64,000 bases of DNA from Amyloporia xantha (Eukaryota; Basidiomycota; Agaricomycetes; Polyporales; Adustoporiaceae): positions 62,001 to 126,000 of the forward strand of contig JAYKKR010000054.1 in assembly GCA_036971615.1 (NCBI GenBank). The letters are read 5' to 3'. The notes beneath the pieces were generated by a model. The model was not told the origin of the DNA. It made no database searches and saw nothing but the letters and a program-made list of their open reading frames with translations. The translations under genes were made by a program, and so were the position numbers. Positions 48,101 to 59,562 of the stretch are shown here, one piece after another; position 1 is the stretch's first letter, and every line of letters starts with the position of its first letter.

Positions 48101-48517
48101 GGTCAGAAGCAAGGACGAGGAGACAAGGACCGCTGCGATAACACCATTCAATGAGACATGAGCACGTTCGCCACATATTCGGGATCTGCACATGTATCCC
48201 ACTTACCGTCTTGTGATACCTCATGGGAAGGCCATGCGATACCCACTGAGAAGACCTGTCAATTCAGAACAGCTCGAGTTAGTGGGCGCTGATATCGAGG
48301 GTGCGACTCTGGTCAGCTGCATAGTGGGTTATTCCCACTGCGTTTCACTCACAGTCTGTTCTGGCCCAGCCCCAGATATCGCCACTACATCGCCTGCGCA
48401 TAGCTTTACGCTTTTGAGAACATCTACATTGATTGTAACGCGCCGTGCAGCACGAGAAGCTGAGTCCGATGCGCTGGCGAAGCCCACGACAAACGTCCGA
48501 GAGGTGATTGAGGTCAT
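45198..48517 (-). CDS. AFG2: AFG2/Drg1-type AAA ATPase (Cdc48-like)
   Basis: A two-ring AAA ATPase; yeast Afg2 (Drg1) releases shuttling factors from pre-60S ribosomes in the cytoplasm. The N-domain starts at 48517 ([20 protein letters not shown]). D1 shows [20 protein letters not shown], Walker [15 protein letters not shown], Walker [15 protein letters not shown], sensor [21 protein letters not shown]2 shows [20 protein letters not shown], Walker [43 protein letters not shown], Walker [12 protein letters not shown] and [24 protein letters not shown] and NFLAVKGPE are typical of the Afg2 branch rather than Cdc48. The C-terminus reads [16 protein letters not shown] and ends EGMIEA at 45198, after a separate last exon. 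The gene is intact and shares its promoter region with GPI16. Confidence 0.92.
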
Positions 48518-48903
48518 ACAAGGCGTGGCCGGAGTAATCCTGTATCAAACCGAGGTATTTTCAATAACGTCTTGTGTGGTAAGGCTTGTTAAATCACAAT
48601 TTACACGAGGTCAGTAGCAAAGCAGAGAACGTGGGTATTACATACAAGTGTTGCCGGCCTAGCAGATGTTCTATATACCACCCCAGCAGTTGGCTGTGCC
48701 CACAGTTAGATATAGTAGTCACGGTATATCAGCTTGCGGTGTATTCAAAGTGCACGGCGAGCGCCTAGTTGAGATCTGAATCTCACGTGCATCAGACGCC
48801 CATTAACAGCCACTTACGCGACTGACCCGACAACAACGACCTGCATGAACATGTACACCCAGCTTTGCTGCTCATACCAATGAATTGAGTCGGCATCGTA
48901 ACG
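48518..48903. promoter_or_regulatory. Shared divergent promoter of AFG2 and GPI16
   Basis: The two ATGs face away from each other across 386 bp, so both core promoters must lie here. I do not see a strong TATA box on either side, as is common for housekeeping genes. Confidence 0.55.
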
Positions 48904-50910
48904 ATGATCTTAAACTGGCGCACCTACGTCTATTGTTTTCTTGCTCTCTGTCTTTCCCGGGTTCTCGCAGCGATTCCAGCGGAACAGTTCGAAGAAGAAT
49001 TAACCTTGAGGCCTTTGCGAGATGGGAAATTGGCCGCTCGCTTTTCCTTCATAACTTTGTTGAATAAGGCGACACCGAGAGATCCGGATACTCTGGAGAA
49101 AGACGATGAATGTGCGTGTTTGCCCGTCTCAAAGTCATGCTACTAACATAACGAGCAATAAGACAGCGCAGCATTACACACTCTTCCCCCTCGCTCTCGG
49201 CCAAATACTACGTGAATATGCTGTCACTGAGCTGCATCTCACTCTGAATGCCGGAAACTGGAATTACGACCGCTGGGGCTATCCCGATGAACCCGGTGTG
49301 GGCACTGGTGCCGAATTGTGGGCGTGGATGGGAGATGGCGGTACGTTGACGTGAGTTGTCTACACTATCTACGCTACACAAGATGGACCAACAACTATTG
49401 GTCAGTATTGACGAACGTTGGCGCGGCCTGCGTAATGCTCTCGCTGGATTGTTCTGTGCATCTCTCGGCTCGTTAGATGAACAACGTACCACTTCCCCCG
49501 TCCTCACTTTCCGACCAGAAGGGTCACTTCCTAATTGGACTAATTCGCATCTTCTCCGTCACGCAACGCTTCCGTCAGAGCACGTTTGTACGGAGAATCT
49601 GACACCTTTCCTGAAACTGCTACCGTGCAAGTCGTTCTCGGGCATCGCTAGCCTGTTGAATCCGCATCGTTTATTCGATGCAGACTGGCATGGAATGGGC
49701 GTGCATGTGCGCTATCGTGAAAACGTGGGCGTCGAGGTCCGGCTTGCCTTCCAAACGGTGTTTGACCCCGTCCGATACTCTCCGGAAAAGCGACGAGGTG
49801 AGCGCTCGGGAAATCTTTCATTTGAATATAGTTTCTCATGTGTCGACACGCCGTTTAGATTGGTCGCTAGGCTCTGTTTTCGATCGCGTCATTAATAGCG
49901 CATGTCCAGCCGCGCAGTCCAGTGTTGTCAGAGTGACGCTCCCACCAGAGAAGTCGTATGCAATTGCTCCGATTCCAACGGAAATAGGCACAAATGTTGC
50001 CAAATTTGCTGTTGAAAACGGTCAGTCTTTCCCCAATTGCTCAACCTGCTGAGGGTACTGATCGGTCTGTGAGATCAGGTAAACCTCTCGACATTGTAAT
50101 GCAATGGCCAGAGGAATATTCGTTCCAATATCGTTAGTCTGATGTGTTTCATGCACTATCTTCGTGTTGATTGTGTGCCCTGCAGCCTTCGGCTCGGCAG
50201 CTATGCCACTCACCCAGCTCTCCATGCATCGCACCTTGATGAGATCGAGCCAGTATGCCGCCCGGCTATCCCTTGTGATCACAAATAATCTCCCAGTTCA
50301 AGTTCAAAGCGGCTATCTCGAGACTATGCCCTGGTTACTGCAATTCGAATTACACACCCTCCGCGTGCAGAGCAACGGGGTTTCAAGTGGTACGTACTCC
50401 CGAGGATCTAAGACAGCGTCACAACGTCTTCTCCAGATAGGGCGTCTAATGCAATTCATTTCCATCTTTGCAGATGATCTCGTCAATATCGTTTCGTATA
50501 CAGCACCCATCCCGCATTCTCGGCCGTCACTTCTGCAAGCTGTGCTCACGTTGCCGCCAAAGTCCACGTTGCACCTCACGATGGACGTCTCGAAGCCCTT
50601 CCTGCGGTATACCGAACATCCGCCAGACGCGCAACGTGGTTGGGACCTGCCTCCAGCCGTGCTACTGCCATTTTCGTTTGGGAATACTTCCGAAGATCGG
50701 GACTTCGATGCCAGCGGAATCGCGCTACCGGTGCGGCCCTCACGGATGTACACGCCCGTCTTGTTAGTCGATCTAGCCACTCCGGACTTTAGCATGCCAT
50801 ATAACGTCATCATCCTGAGCTGCACCCTCATCGCGCTGATATTCGGGAGCGTGTTCAATCTGCTGACGAGGAAGTTTGTAGTAGTACGAGTAGAAGGAAA
50901 GCCAGAGTGA
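48904..50910 (+). CDS. GPI16: GPI transamidase subunit GPI16 / PIG-T
   Basis: Gpi16 (PIG-T) is an ER membrane subunit of the GPI transamidase that attaches GPI anchors to proteins. The start at 48904 gives a signal peptide (MILNWRTYVYCFLALCLSRV), then EQFEEELTLRPLRDGKLAAR. Later exons have FPLALGQILREYAVTELHL, NAGNWNYDRWGYPDEPG, ELWAWMGDGG and WRGLRNALAGLFCASL. They continue GSLPNWTNSHLLRHATLPSE, VCTENLTPFLKLLPCKSFSG and LLNPHRLFDADWHGMGVHV. The C-terminal part has RTLMRSSQYAARLSLVITNN, GYLETMPWLLQFELHTL and PSRMYTPVLLVDLATPDFSM, then one membrane helix (NVIILSCTLIALIFGSVFNL) with a short cytosolic tail. Every conserved block is present, including the Cys used in the family for the Gpi8 disulphide region (VCTENLTPFLKLLPC). 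Confidence 0.94.
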
Positions 50911-52921
50911 CGAAAAGAACTCATTATCCACACGATGCCGCATCGGCGCACATCTTCTCATCTGTCAGCGTTAGTCGCGCTAGCTCAGGTAAGCCCGGAC
51001 AAGGCGATGTCTCGGATCCCGCAAAGCGTATCCACAGATATCGGATCTTGATCTCATAGGCATATATGCTCATCGTCTACACTAATTGGAACAGGTGACT
51101 ATGGGTCTCGAGCTATTTCCATAGATGTCCTTGAGGCTAGGCCAGGGGCCAGGAGTTGGGCTATTGACTGTGAGTGCGATTCAATTCAGTTCGCGACCTT
51201 GAATTTATGTCCTATATAAACAAGTTCCGCCGTGGTCGGATGTGCTAAGTAGCTATTACGATCGATCAGGGCCTCGTCATATATTACCAGGCTTGTGCAA
51301 ACGCGGTCATGTGCTCCGTGATATCTATGCGGAGACCATGGACTCTGTATAGGTGATAACAGGAATAGGTTCGTCATGTCTTGCCAATCGGTTTCCACTG
51401 TGGTTGATCCGAATTGCCATTCTCCAAATTTATTCAACGCGGAACTCATCACTCCGATGGTCATATCCAACACGAATCAACAAGTACAACATGTACGTCT
51501 AGTTGCAAGTTTCAATCAGATGCTGACCCAGAAGGTTCAGGTCACAGCGAGGCGTGTCCTTCTATCCTACTCCGTACACAAACGTCTCACCTTGTCCCGA
51601 GATCGAGTCACCGACACTGTTTGACACTATCGGCCCGAGCCATATATCGATGAACGTCGAGTTCCGCTTTTGTAGCGTGTCGCATGTGTGTGACTGTGTC
51701 CGGCGGCGACCAAGAAGATCGCCTCATCGTCAATCTGAGCTGGCGTCTATTGGCGTATTACTTCCTCCCAGCTATTTGATGATGGATCAGATACGGATCC
51801 TGTCTGCGATGCGGGCATGGCTCCCGGCGAGGACAAATGCCTATGTTATCGATCGACGTCAGTATTGCACCAAAGAAGGAGATTTCTGGTGACTTACCAC
51901 GTATGTCGCACGTCAGAAACCGTGCTAGATGATGAGACCTTTCACCGGGTTCTTCAACAGCGCTCAGAGCTGTCTCAGACGGATTGCTACATCCTTTTGG
52001 TAAGTATAGTTCATCAGTTACTTGAGCGGGCTATAACCGTAACACGCGGTTACAGCTTCAGGCACTGTACATACGGATGTCGTCCATCCTCGTCATCTCA
52101 GGATCATTATTTTCTGCGTGAGAAACACCGGAAGACTCCACATCACATTCTCAGAGAAGCAGGCCACTACTCAGTGGCCAGCATGAGGTTCACGATTGTG
52201 GAATGAAAAGCGATATGATGGAAGTCGGTTATCAACATGCTCGCTGGACGGAGGTACGCTTCTCATAGCTATTCCTCAGTTCGGCCAAGCCAGTTCGAAA
52301 GACCTGACGAGAAGCCGCACATGAACCGCGTCACTATGCATAGACTTTAGCCTATCCGCATAAGCGGAAGAAACCATCCCGAACGCACAAGCTTACGAAG
52401 TTCGCAATCTGAGGTCGAATAGGACAGCTATGAGGGCATTCCGCCGAATACGCTATCTTGTCAGTTCCAGGAATTACGCCCAACTGCTCCCATTTGGCCG
52501 CTTTGCCACGCAGGGCCAGATGATAAAGGAAAATTGTGAGCTGTCACATGATAGTGAGGCCGAGGGCTTCTTGCAAGTATGTCAAGCACGGCCAACGAGC
52601 GGCCTGCGGACTTGCAGGGAAAGGCGGATATCTCACGACCCTCTAGTTCCTTAGATCAATGTGGTGTATTCATATGCCCCCGCGTTGGTTCTGATCATGC
52701 TGTGGGCATCTTAGCCCAGCGCTTCTTGGAATCGCGCTCGCATAAAAGACAAAGAGAGCTTCATGCGTTCTTCCTCCTCTTTGTGACTCCCCTCCTTCTG
52801 CCTCCATTGTCCTTCCCAGTGGCCACCCCCTGCCGTTGTGGTGCCCCCTTATAAGACCACCGTCCCGAACACACCACTTATCACTCACCACACTTAGTCT
52901 CTGACCTTTGAGTAAACAACA
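50911..52921. other. No supported gene
   Basis: This 2-kb gap contains overlapping frames of up to about 130 codons on both strands (for example plus 51817-52206 and minus 51186-51473). I could not link any of them into a recognisable protein. The right end holds the promoter and 5' leader of the Cys-rich gene. Confidence 0.45.
52849..52855 (+). promoter_or_regulatory. TATA box
   Basis: TTATAAG lies about 70 bp before the ATG at 52922, with a CACTCACCAC-rich leader between them. Confidence 0.5.
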
Positions 52922-53379
52922 ATGTGTCGCCGAATTGCGTACGTTCACCTGTCCTGAAGATGTTTCGTTGCTGATTGCCCGCACCTAGCGAAGGAACACG
53001 ATGGTCGAAATGTGGGGTAATGCGATCGTTTCCCTGTATCTGTCAACGAACATCGGTCAGCTGAATGGAATCGGTCAAACGCTTACAGCATTTCCAACGT
53101 CATCACGTTGTTGCCATCATGGACTGTAATTCCAGCCATTGCGAGCGCAGTATTCTGCACCCTCGAGCCTGCCGAGATCAAAACTGCCTGAAGGTACGAG
53201 ACCATTTGACCTCGGCCCACTCTTGAGCGGCGATGCTCCTTTGCCACAACGTGCACCTAATCTTCCCATTCATTTCCGCGTTCCAGAACTACGGGCCAGA
53301 CGTGCAAAAAGACGTCGACACCGTGAAAGACGAATGCTTCCAATGTCGTGCATCCGCCGCCCGTACACTGCCATCTTGA
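52922..53379 (+). CDS. MCR-type small Cys/His-rich protein
   Basis: Four short exons, each with matching splice sites, give a protein of about 80 residues. Exon 1 is MCRRIA (GTACGT donor). Exon 2 (after CACCTAG) reads EGTRWSKCG. Exon 3 (after TTACAG) reads [19 protein letters not shown] and [16 protein letters not shown]. Exon 4 (after TTCCAG) reads [20 protein letters not shown], then [10 protein letters not shown]. The MCR start, the KCGH and the spaced CxxxxC, CxxxxC and CFQC pairs match a small, conserved but uncharacterised basidiomycete family that may bind zinc (inference). No continuous frame reveals it, because the exons are 17-120 nt. A TATA box upstream supports expression. Function is unknown. 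Confidence 0.72.
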
Positions 53380-55252
53380 TCGCCGAACAACTGCCTCGCC
53401 CGCGAAGGATGTCTCGTATTCGTATTCGTTTGCTCCTCTTCGCACGGACAGGTTGTATCATCCACATGTTGTTGTCGTCGCATTGCTCTCCTAGTCATAT
53501 TCTTGCATCCCTGTAATACTAATCGCAATGCAAACTGTCGAGATATTAGTCCTGGCTGTCGCCTGACGCGATGATGAGCTGAGGAAGCAAATCCCAGTCT
53601 TGCCGTAAGGATAGAACGTCATGGTCCGCTATCCTGCTTCACGTATGCCATAAGCGTACACCATCGCCTAACTGTCAAACTCCGATACACACCCCCATCG
53701 TCGGACACACGTGTGGAGGCGTGTAGGGTACTGCTCGTCGCGCCCGCCTCGAAGCGCTTTGGCACCAGTCAACAGGTGCCTCGTGCCGTGCGGTTTCCAC
53801 TCGTGATGCGTCTTCATCCTGAAGAGGCTGCCACGTCCGCTTGACCCGCGCCAGGTGGGTACACGAGCTGCGCCGCAAAATGTCAGAGGAACACGAGGCA
53901 CCCGCAAGTGTAAGCCCACGACTACCGCCCACTGTAGGAATATGTCCGTGTATAGGTCGCAGAAGGTCGTGTCAACGGCGGCCGATTGCGTCCAATCATC
54001 AAGGTGTCTAGGCCTCGTACAACTGGACCCTTGGTAACGCCGCAGGGGTCACCTCGATGCAGTAGGTAGCTGTATTCGGTGAGACGAAAGTGGCTAGGAA
54101 CAGACTGGTTGTTCCCACAACGCCCGGCGGAAAAAGCGCGAAATCACAGCCAGATATCCACTTGATATTTTGCTAGCGCTGTACGGACGATCACGCATCA
54201 TACGATCGAGGGTATAGGTTGTCAGGTGTCAGCAGTCGAAGGATCGCCAAGGTAGCCTATGTCGGGCTTCACAGATGAGAAAAATATGTCCCTCCTGACC
54301 AGTTCGCGTGATATCCGTCGAGGAGCAGGTAACGCCAAGTCAACTTCAGTGCCCTTCGGTGGATACAAACAGGTAGCTCACCTATGATGGCCTTCGTTGT
54401 CTATGTCATGCATTGAAGACATGTTCGCCGGCGCCTTTGAATACCCTAAGACAACCGTGCCTTCCCTGCACGCGACATGACAAGATATATAAGGCATACG
54501 AAGGTACAGTATCGCGGGGAATACGAAGATTGAGATCAGGGAACAGTGACGACAGCAATAAAAAACGTATCCAATCGCTTGGTACTGAGATTTCACTTCA
54601 TATCGTGTATGTCAAGATATCGGGAAAGGTAAGATACACGTAAAGCGCGATCGAGAGTAAGGGTGTAGTTGGCGGCACACCCAATGAATTGCTCTTACCT
54701 TGCTCTTACCCTGTTAGGTGTATATTCCGCGTACGATCCAGAATTCACGCTTCCCAGAAAGACTGCCGGTGATAGAGTGCCGGCGTAATATCGCAATGAA
54801 AGCGCTGATAGAGCGGCCATAACAAGATTCAGTCAGAAAAATGCGCGAAGCCGACAGGAGGAAAGCAGTCTTCACGATGCAGCAATGGCTTTTGCAATGC
54901 GGTAGGTACAATGATAAGGACAGCACTGGCGTTGCCTACAATGTGAGCCGGCCAGATAATTAGTGACCCATGGTATGATGTGGTGTTTGCTGTCTTTCCA
55001 CTGCAAGAAGGAATGGACATACAGGTTGTCTTGTACCGAGGACCCAGTGGTGATAGTGTGCACGCTTATAGTAATGTAGTTAGCTTCAAGGGTTTGAGGC
55101 TCGATTGGGACGCTGAACAGTCAGACGAGATGCAGCGACGTAGCAGTTTGTACTTGCAGATGAGTGATAAGACTCCGTAAAAATTCTCAGTACACAAGGT
55201 CTAACGATTCTGTCCAACCACCATCCTGAACACTCCGCCTGTCTTCCTGCGT
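53380..55252. other. No supported gene
   Basis: Short frames on both strands show no domain. Minus-strand frames near 54378-55063 have hydrophobic stretches but do not join into a protein I recognise. This is the 3' flank of both neighbours. Confidence 0.45.
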
Positions 55253-55718
55253 TTAGTGAGGATGGTTCTTGTGGTGCTCTGGAATCATCAGCGAAAGGTG
55301 CATGTAAGGAGAACAAGGAATTCTCACTCAAATGCACTAGAGCAGAGAGAAATATTGTCAATAGATGTCCATTATCGCGAAGAGAAACCATACGCACTCT
55401 GATAATCAATGGTATACCCGAGGGTGAAGATCCCGAAGATGGTGAACACGAGCGGGGCAGCCGAAGCGTTCTTTCCATTGAACAACCGTGCCTTGATCCC
55501 TCCGTACGCAGACGTAGGAGCCGGACCCTTGGGCAATTTAGAGTAGAAGTTGACCAACGGGCCCAATCCTGCACCGCTGCCGGACGACTGGAATGATTCA
55601 CTTTAGTCCTTCAGGCGAGCGAGCAAAAGGTGGCCGAGCCTCTCACCAGGATTGAAGGTGTAGCAATTTTTGGCGGGACAAGGCCCCCTAGCTGACGGCG
55701 GATGAGAGTGGGCTGCAT
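55253..55718 (-). CDS. ATP17: Mitochondrial ATP synthase subunit f
   Basis: A small inner-membrane subunit of the F1Fo ATP synthase (Fo sector, needed for complex stability). Exon 1 (start 55718) reads MQPTLIRRQLGGLVPPKIAT and ends with a GTGAGA donor. Exon 2 (after TTCCAG) reads SSGSGAGLGPLVNFYSKLPK, GPAPTSAYGGIKARLFNGKN and ASAAPLVFTIFGIFTLGYTI. The last exon adds KHHKNHPH and the stop at 55253. Comparison with yeast Atp17 supports the call: a positively charged leader with LVPPK, then YSKLPKGPAP, then a single helix ending in GYTIDY. Length is about 97 residues, as expected. The first exon overlaps a longer unrelated open frame and is easily missed. Confidence 0.88.
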
Positions 55719-55886
55719 AACGGCAGAAACGACGAGGATGGATGCCAGCTGAGCGCTGCGAACGTCGAGCGAGTGCAAGCACTTTGTTTGCTTTGACCAA
55801 ATAGCGCGCTGTCCGCCTTTCCCCGAGCCTGTCTTCCAAGCTATTTTAAATTATTTGTGTAAGCTATTGGTGCCTTGAATCATGAG

Positions 55887-55987
55887 TGCCCCATGGCTGA
55901 GTTGGTTACAGCGTCCGACTGTTACATTAGTCTTGCAGTGACGTAATCGGCATCGGAAGGTCGAGAGTTCGAGCCTCTCTGGGGCAG
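55887..55987 (+). tRNA. tRNA-Asn (GTT) with intron
   Basis: The acceptor TGCCCCA pairs with TGGGGCA, and the discriminator is G. The D-arm is GCTGAGTTGGTTACAGC. The anticodon stem TCCGA pairs with TCGGA, and the loop starts CTGTTA, so the anticodon is GTT (Asn). The T-arm GAGAG-TTCGAGC-CTCTC is perfect. A 27-nt intron (about 55925-55951) follows position 37, the canonical tRNA intron site. The body closely resembles yeast tRNA-Asn. Confidence 0.92.
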
Positions 55988-57261
55988 CGTAAATACCCGC
56001 ACGCAAACTTTTTGAATTCCCATCTGTTCTGCAAACGGCTGTAAGGAAAGGTTATTTTTGAACAAAACAAAACGAGAATCACATTTGCATTCTACACAAC
56101 GGTTGTGTCTACCATATAGGAAAGATATTTGCGTCAACCAAGTGTCGACTAGCGCGGATTCTTGCCTTCCCACGACTGTTGGCTGTTGTCCACCATCATA
56201 TGATGCGGCTTGATGCCACATCACACTTTACAGGACAGTGCGGAACAGGAGGTTGCCCGATATTTGTCTGGCTGGACAAGTGTCAAGGCGGCACGACCAC
56301 ATGGAGATCCACTCCCGGTCGACCAGAAAGTCCAATAGGCCGAACACCCCATTGTTTCAATATACGTTCATTGACAGGTCCCTGAAATATCAATATCGAA
56401 CACACGTAGATCTCGACTTCGCTCTGAGTTTTCTTGTGCTCTCCTCTGTTTTCCGGGACCGCGGGAATACGCGAGTCTCGATATATGTCCTCTCCGCGGA
56501 CTTGTCAACTAATTGTCGGTGATAACTAACTGCTTCCTGTCTTCTTGTTAAATTGGAAATCCAGGCGCCACAATATATCGCGGGACGCTCACCCATGACC
56601 CTTATTTATAAGTGCTGTACAAGACATGTCCTCCAAGTCATTGGGCAGCTGTGGTTGTCTGCCGAATAACAACATGAAGTAAGTGCAAGGATTTCATCAA
56701 GCCAGGGGTTTCATTGACGATTCTTTCACCAATGGTGATGCGTGCATAGCAGTCGCCGGTATGCGTATACAGTTGACAGACCATCACCGACATGTCCATC
56801 AATTGTGATAATGTCTGGTCCGACCGGAGGCATGCTCACCAGGGCGCCGTGCGGGCGTCCGATGGACATGCCTTCAGATTAAATTGACATGCTAATTGTC
56901 TCATATATGGAAGAACCGCAACCCGCCTGGCTGCATTACGATATTCACAGCCCTGTCTGTACCTAGCAGCACATACCGATGACCGATGACATCGTTCTCC
57001 CGTTGCGCGGGCCCGATGCGCGGGAAAAACGCATCGTTCTAGTCACGGCTTCATGTACAGAGAATGATGGCTAAAGGCAAATACGCAGGGAAAGGATTTG
57101 GTAATTCCGTCCTGAGCGGCCGCCCTCAGCTCAATTCACTGTGGATATAAGAAGCTGGTCCCACATTGACCGCAGTCCCTCTGCCTGGAAGAGCATCGTC
57201 CGACCTGCGTAGACTCGGTCCTCGCAAACACTCGTCTGGGGCATTCTCACTATTCTGGCAC
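55988..57261. other. No supported gene
   Basis: Apart from the Pol III terminator, this 1.3-kb stretch between the tRNA and the transporter shows only short unrecognised frames. Its right part is the transporter promoter. Confidence 0.5.
56009..56013 (+). terminator. Pol III terminator of tRNA-Asn
   Basis: TTTTT begins 22 nt after the tRNA 3' end on the same strand, fitting Pol III termination. Confidence 0.7.
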
Positions 57262-58812
57262 ATGGCAGACAATGAGAAGTCGCAACAGAGGTCGCCTATC
57301 GACGACATAGATGCCGTGTTACCCTCGGGGCCTTACCCTACGGACGTCCCACTCGATGGAGGCTGGAAGGCGTGGACTTGCGTGTTCGGTGCTTTCTTAG
57401 CACTATTCTGCACTTTCGGACAGCTCAATGCGTTCGGGACGTTTCAAGCGTGGTACGCGGAGCATCAGCTGCAGCACTTGACGCCCTCAACAATCTCCTG
57501 GATTGGATCACTGCAGTTATGGGTGTTCTTTTTCTCCGTGAGTAATTCGTCTTATTTACGCTTTCATGCAACGAACTGGACTTTCTCCTTGGCTGCAATA
57601 GGGCGGCTTCGTCGGCCGGCTGTTCGACGAATACGGCCCTCGAAGACTTATATTGTCCGGGACGATGATACTCGTTTTCAGTATCATGATGACGAGCATT
57701 TCGACTAGTTACTATCAGTACATTCTGTGCCAAGGAATCCTATTTGGCCTAGGTGTAGGCCTTATGTAAGTCTAGGCTACATCTTCCACTGCACGACTTT
57801 CACGTCCTCTCTTACCAGATTCTATCCATCTGTTGCTGCCGTTTCGACGCACTTCAAAAAGTATCGTGCCACCGCAGTGGGTATAGCTATTTCTGGCTCG
57901 GGCCTCGGTGAGTGTCATCTTGATTGTCAATCAGCAAGTAACCGAGATAGAGCGGCAGGTGGCGTTCTGTATCCTATAATGTTTCGCAGTCTCTTCATAG
58001 ACGTAGGATTTCCCTGGGCTGTCCGAATATCCGGGTTTATCAGTCTTGCTTTGTGTGCAGTCGCATTGGCGACAGTGACGTCTCCATCATTTGCTGGGAG
58101 AACTCCTAGACCATGGTTTGAGCCTCGGACATTCAAAGATGAACGTTTCGTGCTAGTAGTGATCGCAAGTATCTTTATTTCATTCGGTAAGTCCAACTCG
58201 CATAGGCAATTCTGAGTGTTAACACGTACACTAGGCCTTTTTATCCCCAATTTCTACATTGTCGATTATGCAACTGCTCATTCTGTTCCCCCCTCCACCG
58301 CATTTTATGTCTTGGCGATCTTGAATGCCGGAAGCATACCGGGAAGATTGGCACCTCCGTTTATATCGGACGCGCTGGGGAGATTCAACCTGATCGTACC
58401 TTGCATCTTTCTCTCTGGGCTCTTGACGCTGGTCCTATGGACCACTGCGAGGAGTCTCGGGTCGATTATTGTATTTTCCGTGCTTTTCGGATTTTTCTCA
58501 GGCGGATTCAACGCGCTCATCGTCTCCTGTGTCGCCCAAATCTCGGACGTCGAGGAGATAGGCACGAGAGTTGGCATGCTCTACACTATCATTTCGTTCC
58601 CGTAAGTCGTCAGACTTGCTAGCCTCCGAAATGTCTGAAGTCTGCGGCATAGCTCCTTGGGAGGCGGACCAGCTGCTGGCGCCTTGTTGAAGAGCAGCGG
58701 TAGCTCGTATACCGGGATGATTGTCCTTAGCGGGGTAACAATGGTGATCGGTTCGCTCTTCATGCTATGGGCAAGACACCGGATTGACCGTAGATGGACA
58801 TCACGCGTATAA
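57262..58812 (+). CDS. MFS transporter, monocarboxylate-transporter type
   Basis: This is a plasma-membrane or organelle carrier of the monocarboxylate (MCT/riboflavin) branch of the major facilitator superfamily. The start at 57262 (MADNEKSQQRSPIDDIDAV) is followed by the family signature DVPLDGGWKAWTCVFGAF, which precedes and enters helix 1. Next come FGTFQAWYAEHQL and the TPSTISWIGSLQLWVFF helix. GGFVGRLFDEYGPRRLIL is the loop 2-3 signature. Later blocks are YILCQGILFGLGVGLMFYPS, KKYRATAVGIAISGSGLGGG and IPNFYIVDYATAHSV. They continue LNAGSIPGRLAPPFISD and GIGTRVGM-type helix 10-11 sequence (EIGTRVGMLY). It ends GGGPAAGALLKS and a last helix. Twelve helices can be laid out across about six exons. 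The substrate is unknown; members carry monocarboxylates or riboflavin. The gene is intact. Confidence 0.88.
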
Positions 58813-59562
58813 TGTCTGGTTCTGTACCTTTGATGCTCATTAACGTTGCTACATATCATTATTACCTACGACAGGAAGACCTCATGGTGTATGCCTTAAC
58901 CAATGTACTTTACGGATACAGGTGCTGAAATTGGCGATGACGACGGTGTGGCAGACCACCGGCGAGTGTTGTGTGGAAAGACCCCTGCCTGCTTTCTCGT
59001 CAATTCTATCTGCTCCCACAGAAATGATCTCATACTATGCGACCTTAATCATGAGCTGCTCCAGGGAATGGCTAGTCGTGCACGATGCATATCCATCTGC
59101 ACTTGCATACATGTTAATTGTGCACTAGAGTGATATCCAAATAAGGCAACTCTGCCCTGGTGCTGCTGCTGCATACAGTGCTCGAGGCGTTGCCATGTTT
59201 TGACCGCGACGACGACATTGACGAGACAAGACGACGCACTGTGCTATAAGACGACCACATCTACGACAAATCTACTGTGACGAGGATATCGAGAGAGATT
59301 GATTCACGCAGTACTCTGTGCGGACACAGCACACCCCCTACAAGGCAACCGCAGGATACCCATCGAAGTCAGACAGCGGCTTGAACGGCTTCTACAGCCC
59401 TTCCTCCTTCAGTTCGCGCCAAGGTATAGTAATATCCTGTGGCTAGTTGATGGTACGCAGTACTGAATTCACAGCATTTGCACTGCCCCAGCACTCCGCA
59501 GCCACACACTTATACACGGTCCAAAAGGATCCAACTTGGCCTGACGAATTTGAGCAGAGACA
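58813..59562. other. Intergenic between transporter and chitin synthase
   Basis: This 750-bp gap holds the transporter 3' flank and the chitin synthase promoter. A short CTG/TGC run (TGCTGCTGCTGC) occurs at about 59161. No other feature is seen. Confidence 0.5.

Noticed and set aside
55603..55839. A 78-codon ORF covering the first exon of ATP synthase subunit f
   Set aside because: The other frame gives LVPPK and splices cleanly to the YSKLPKGPAP exon, matching the family; this ORF is a shadow.
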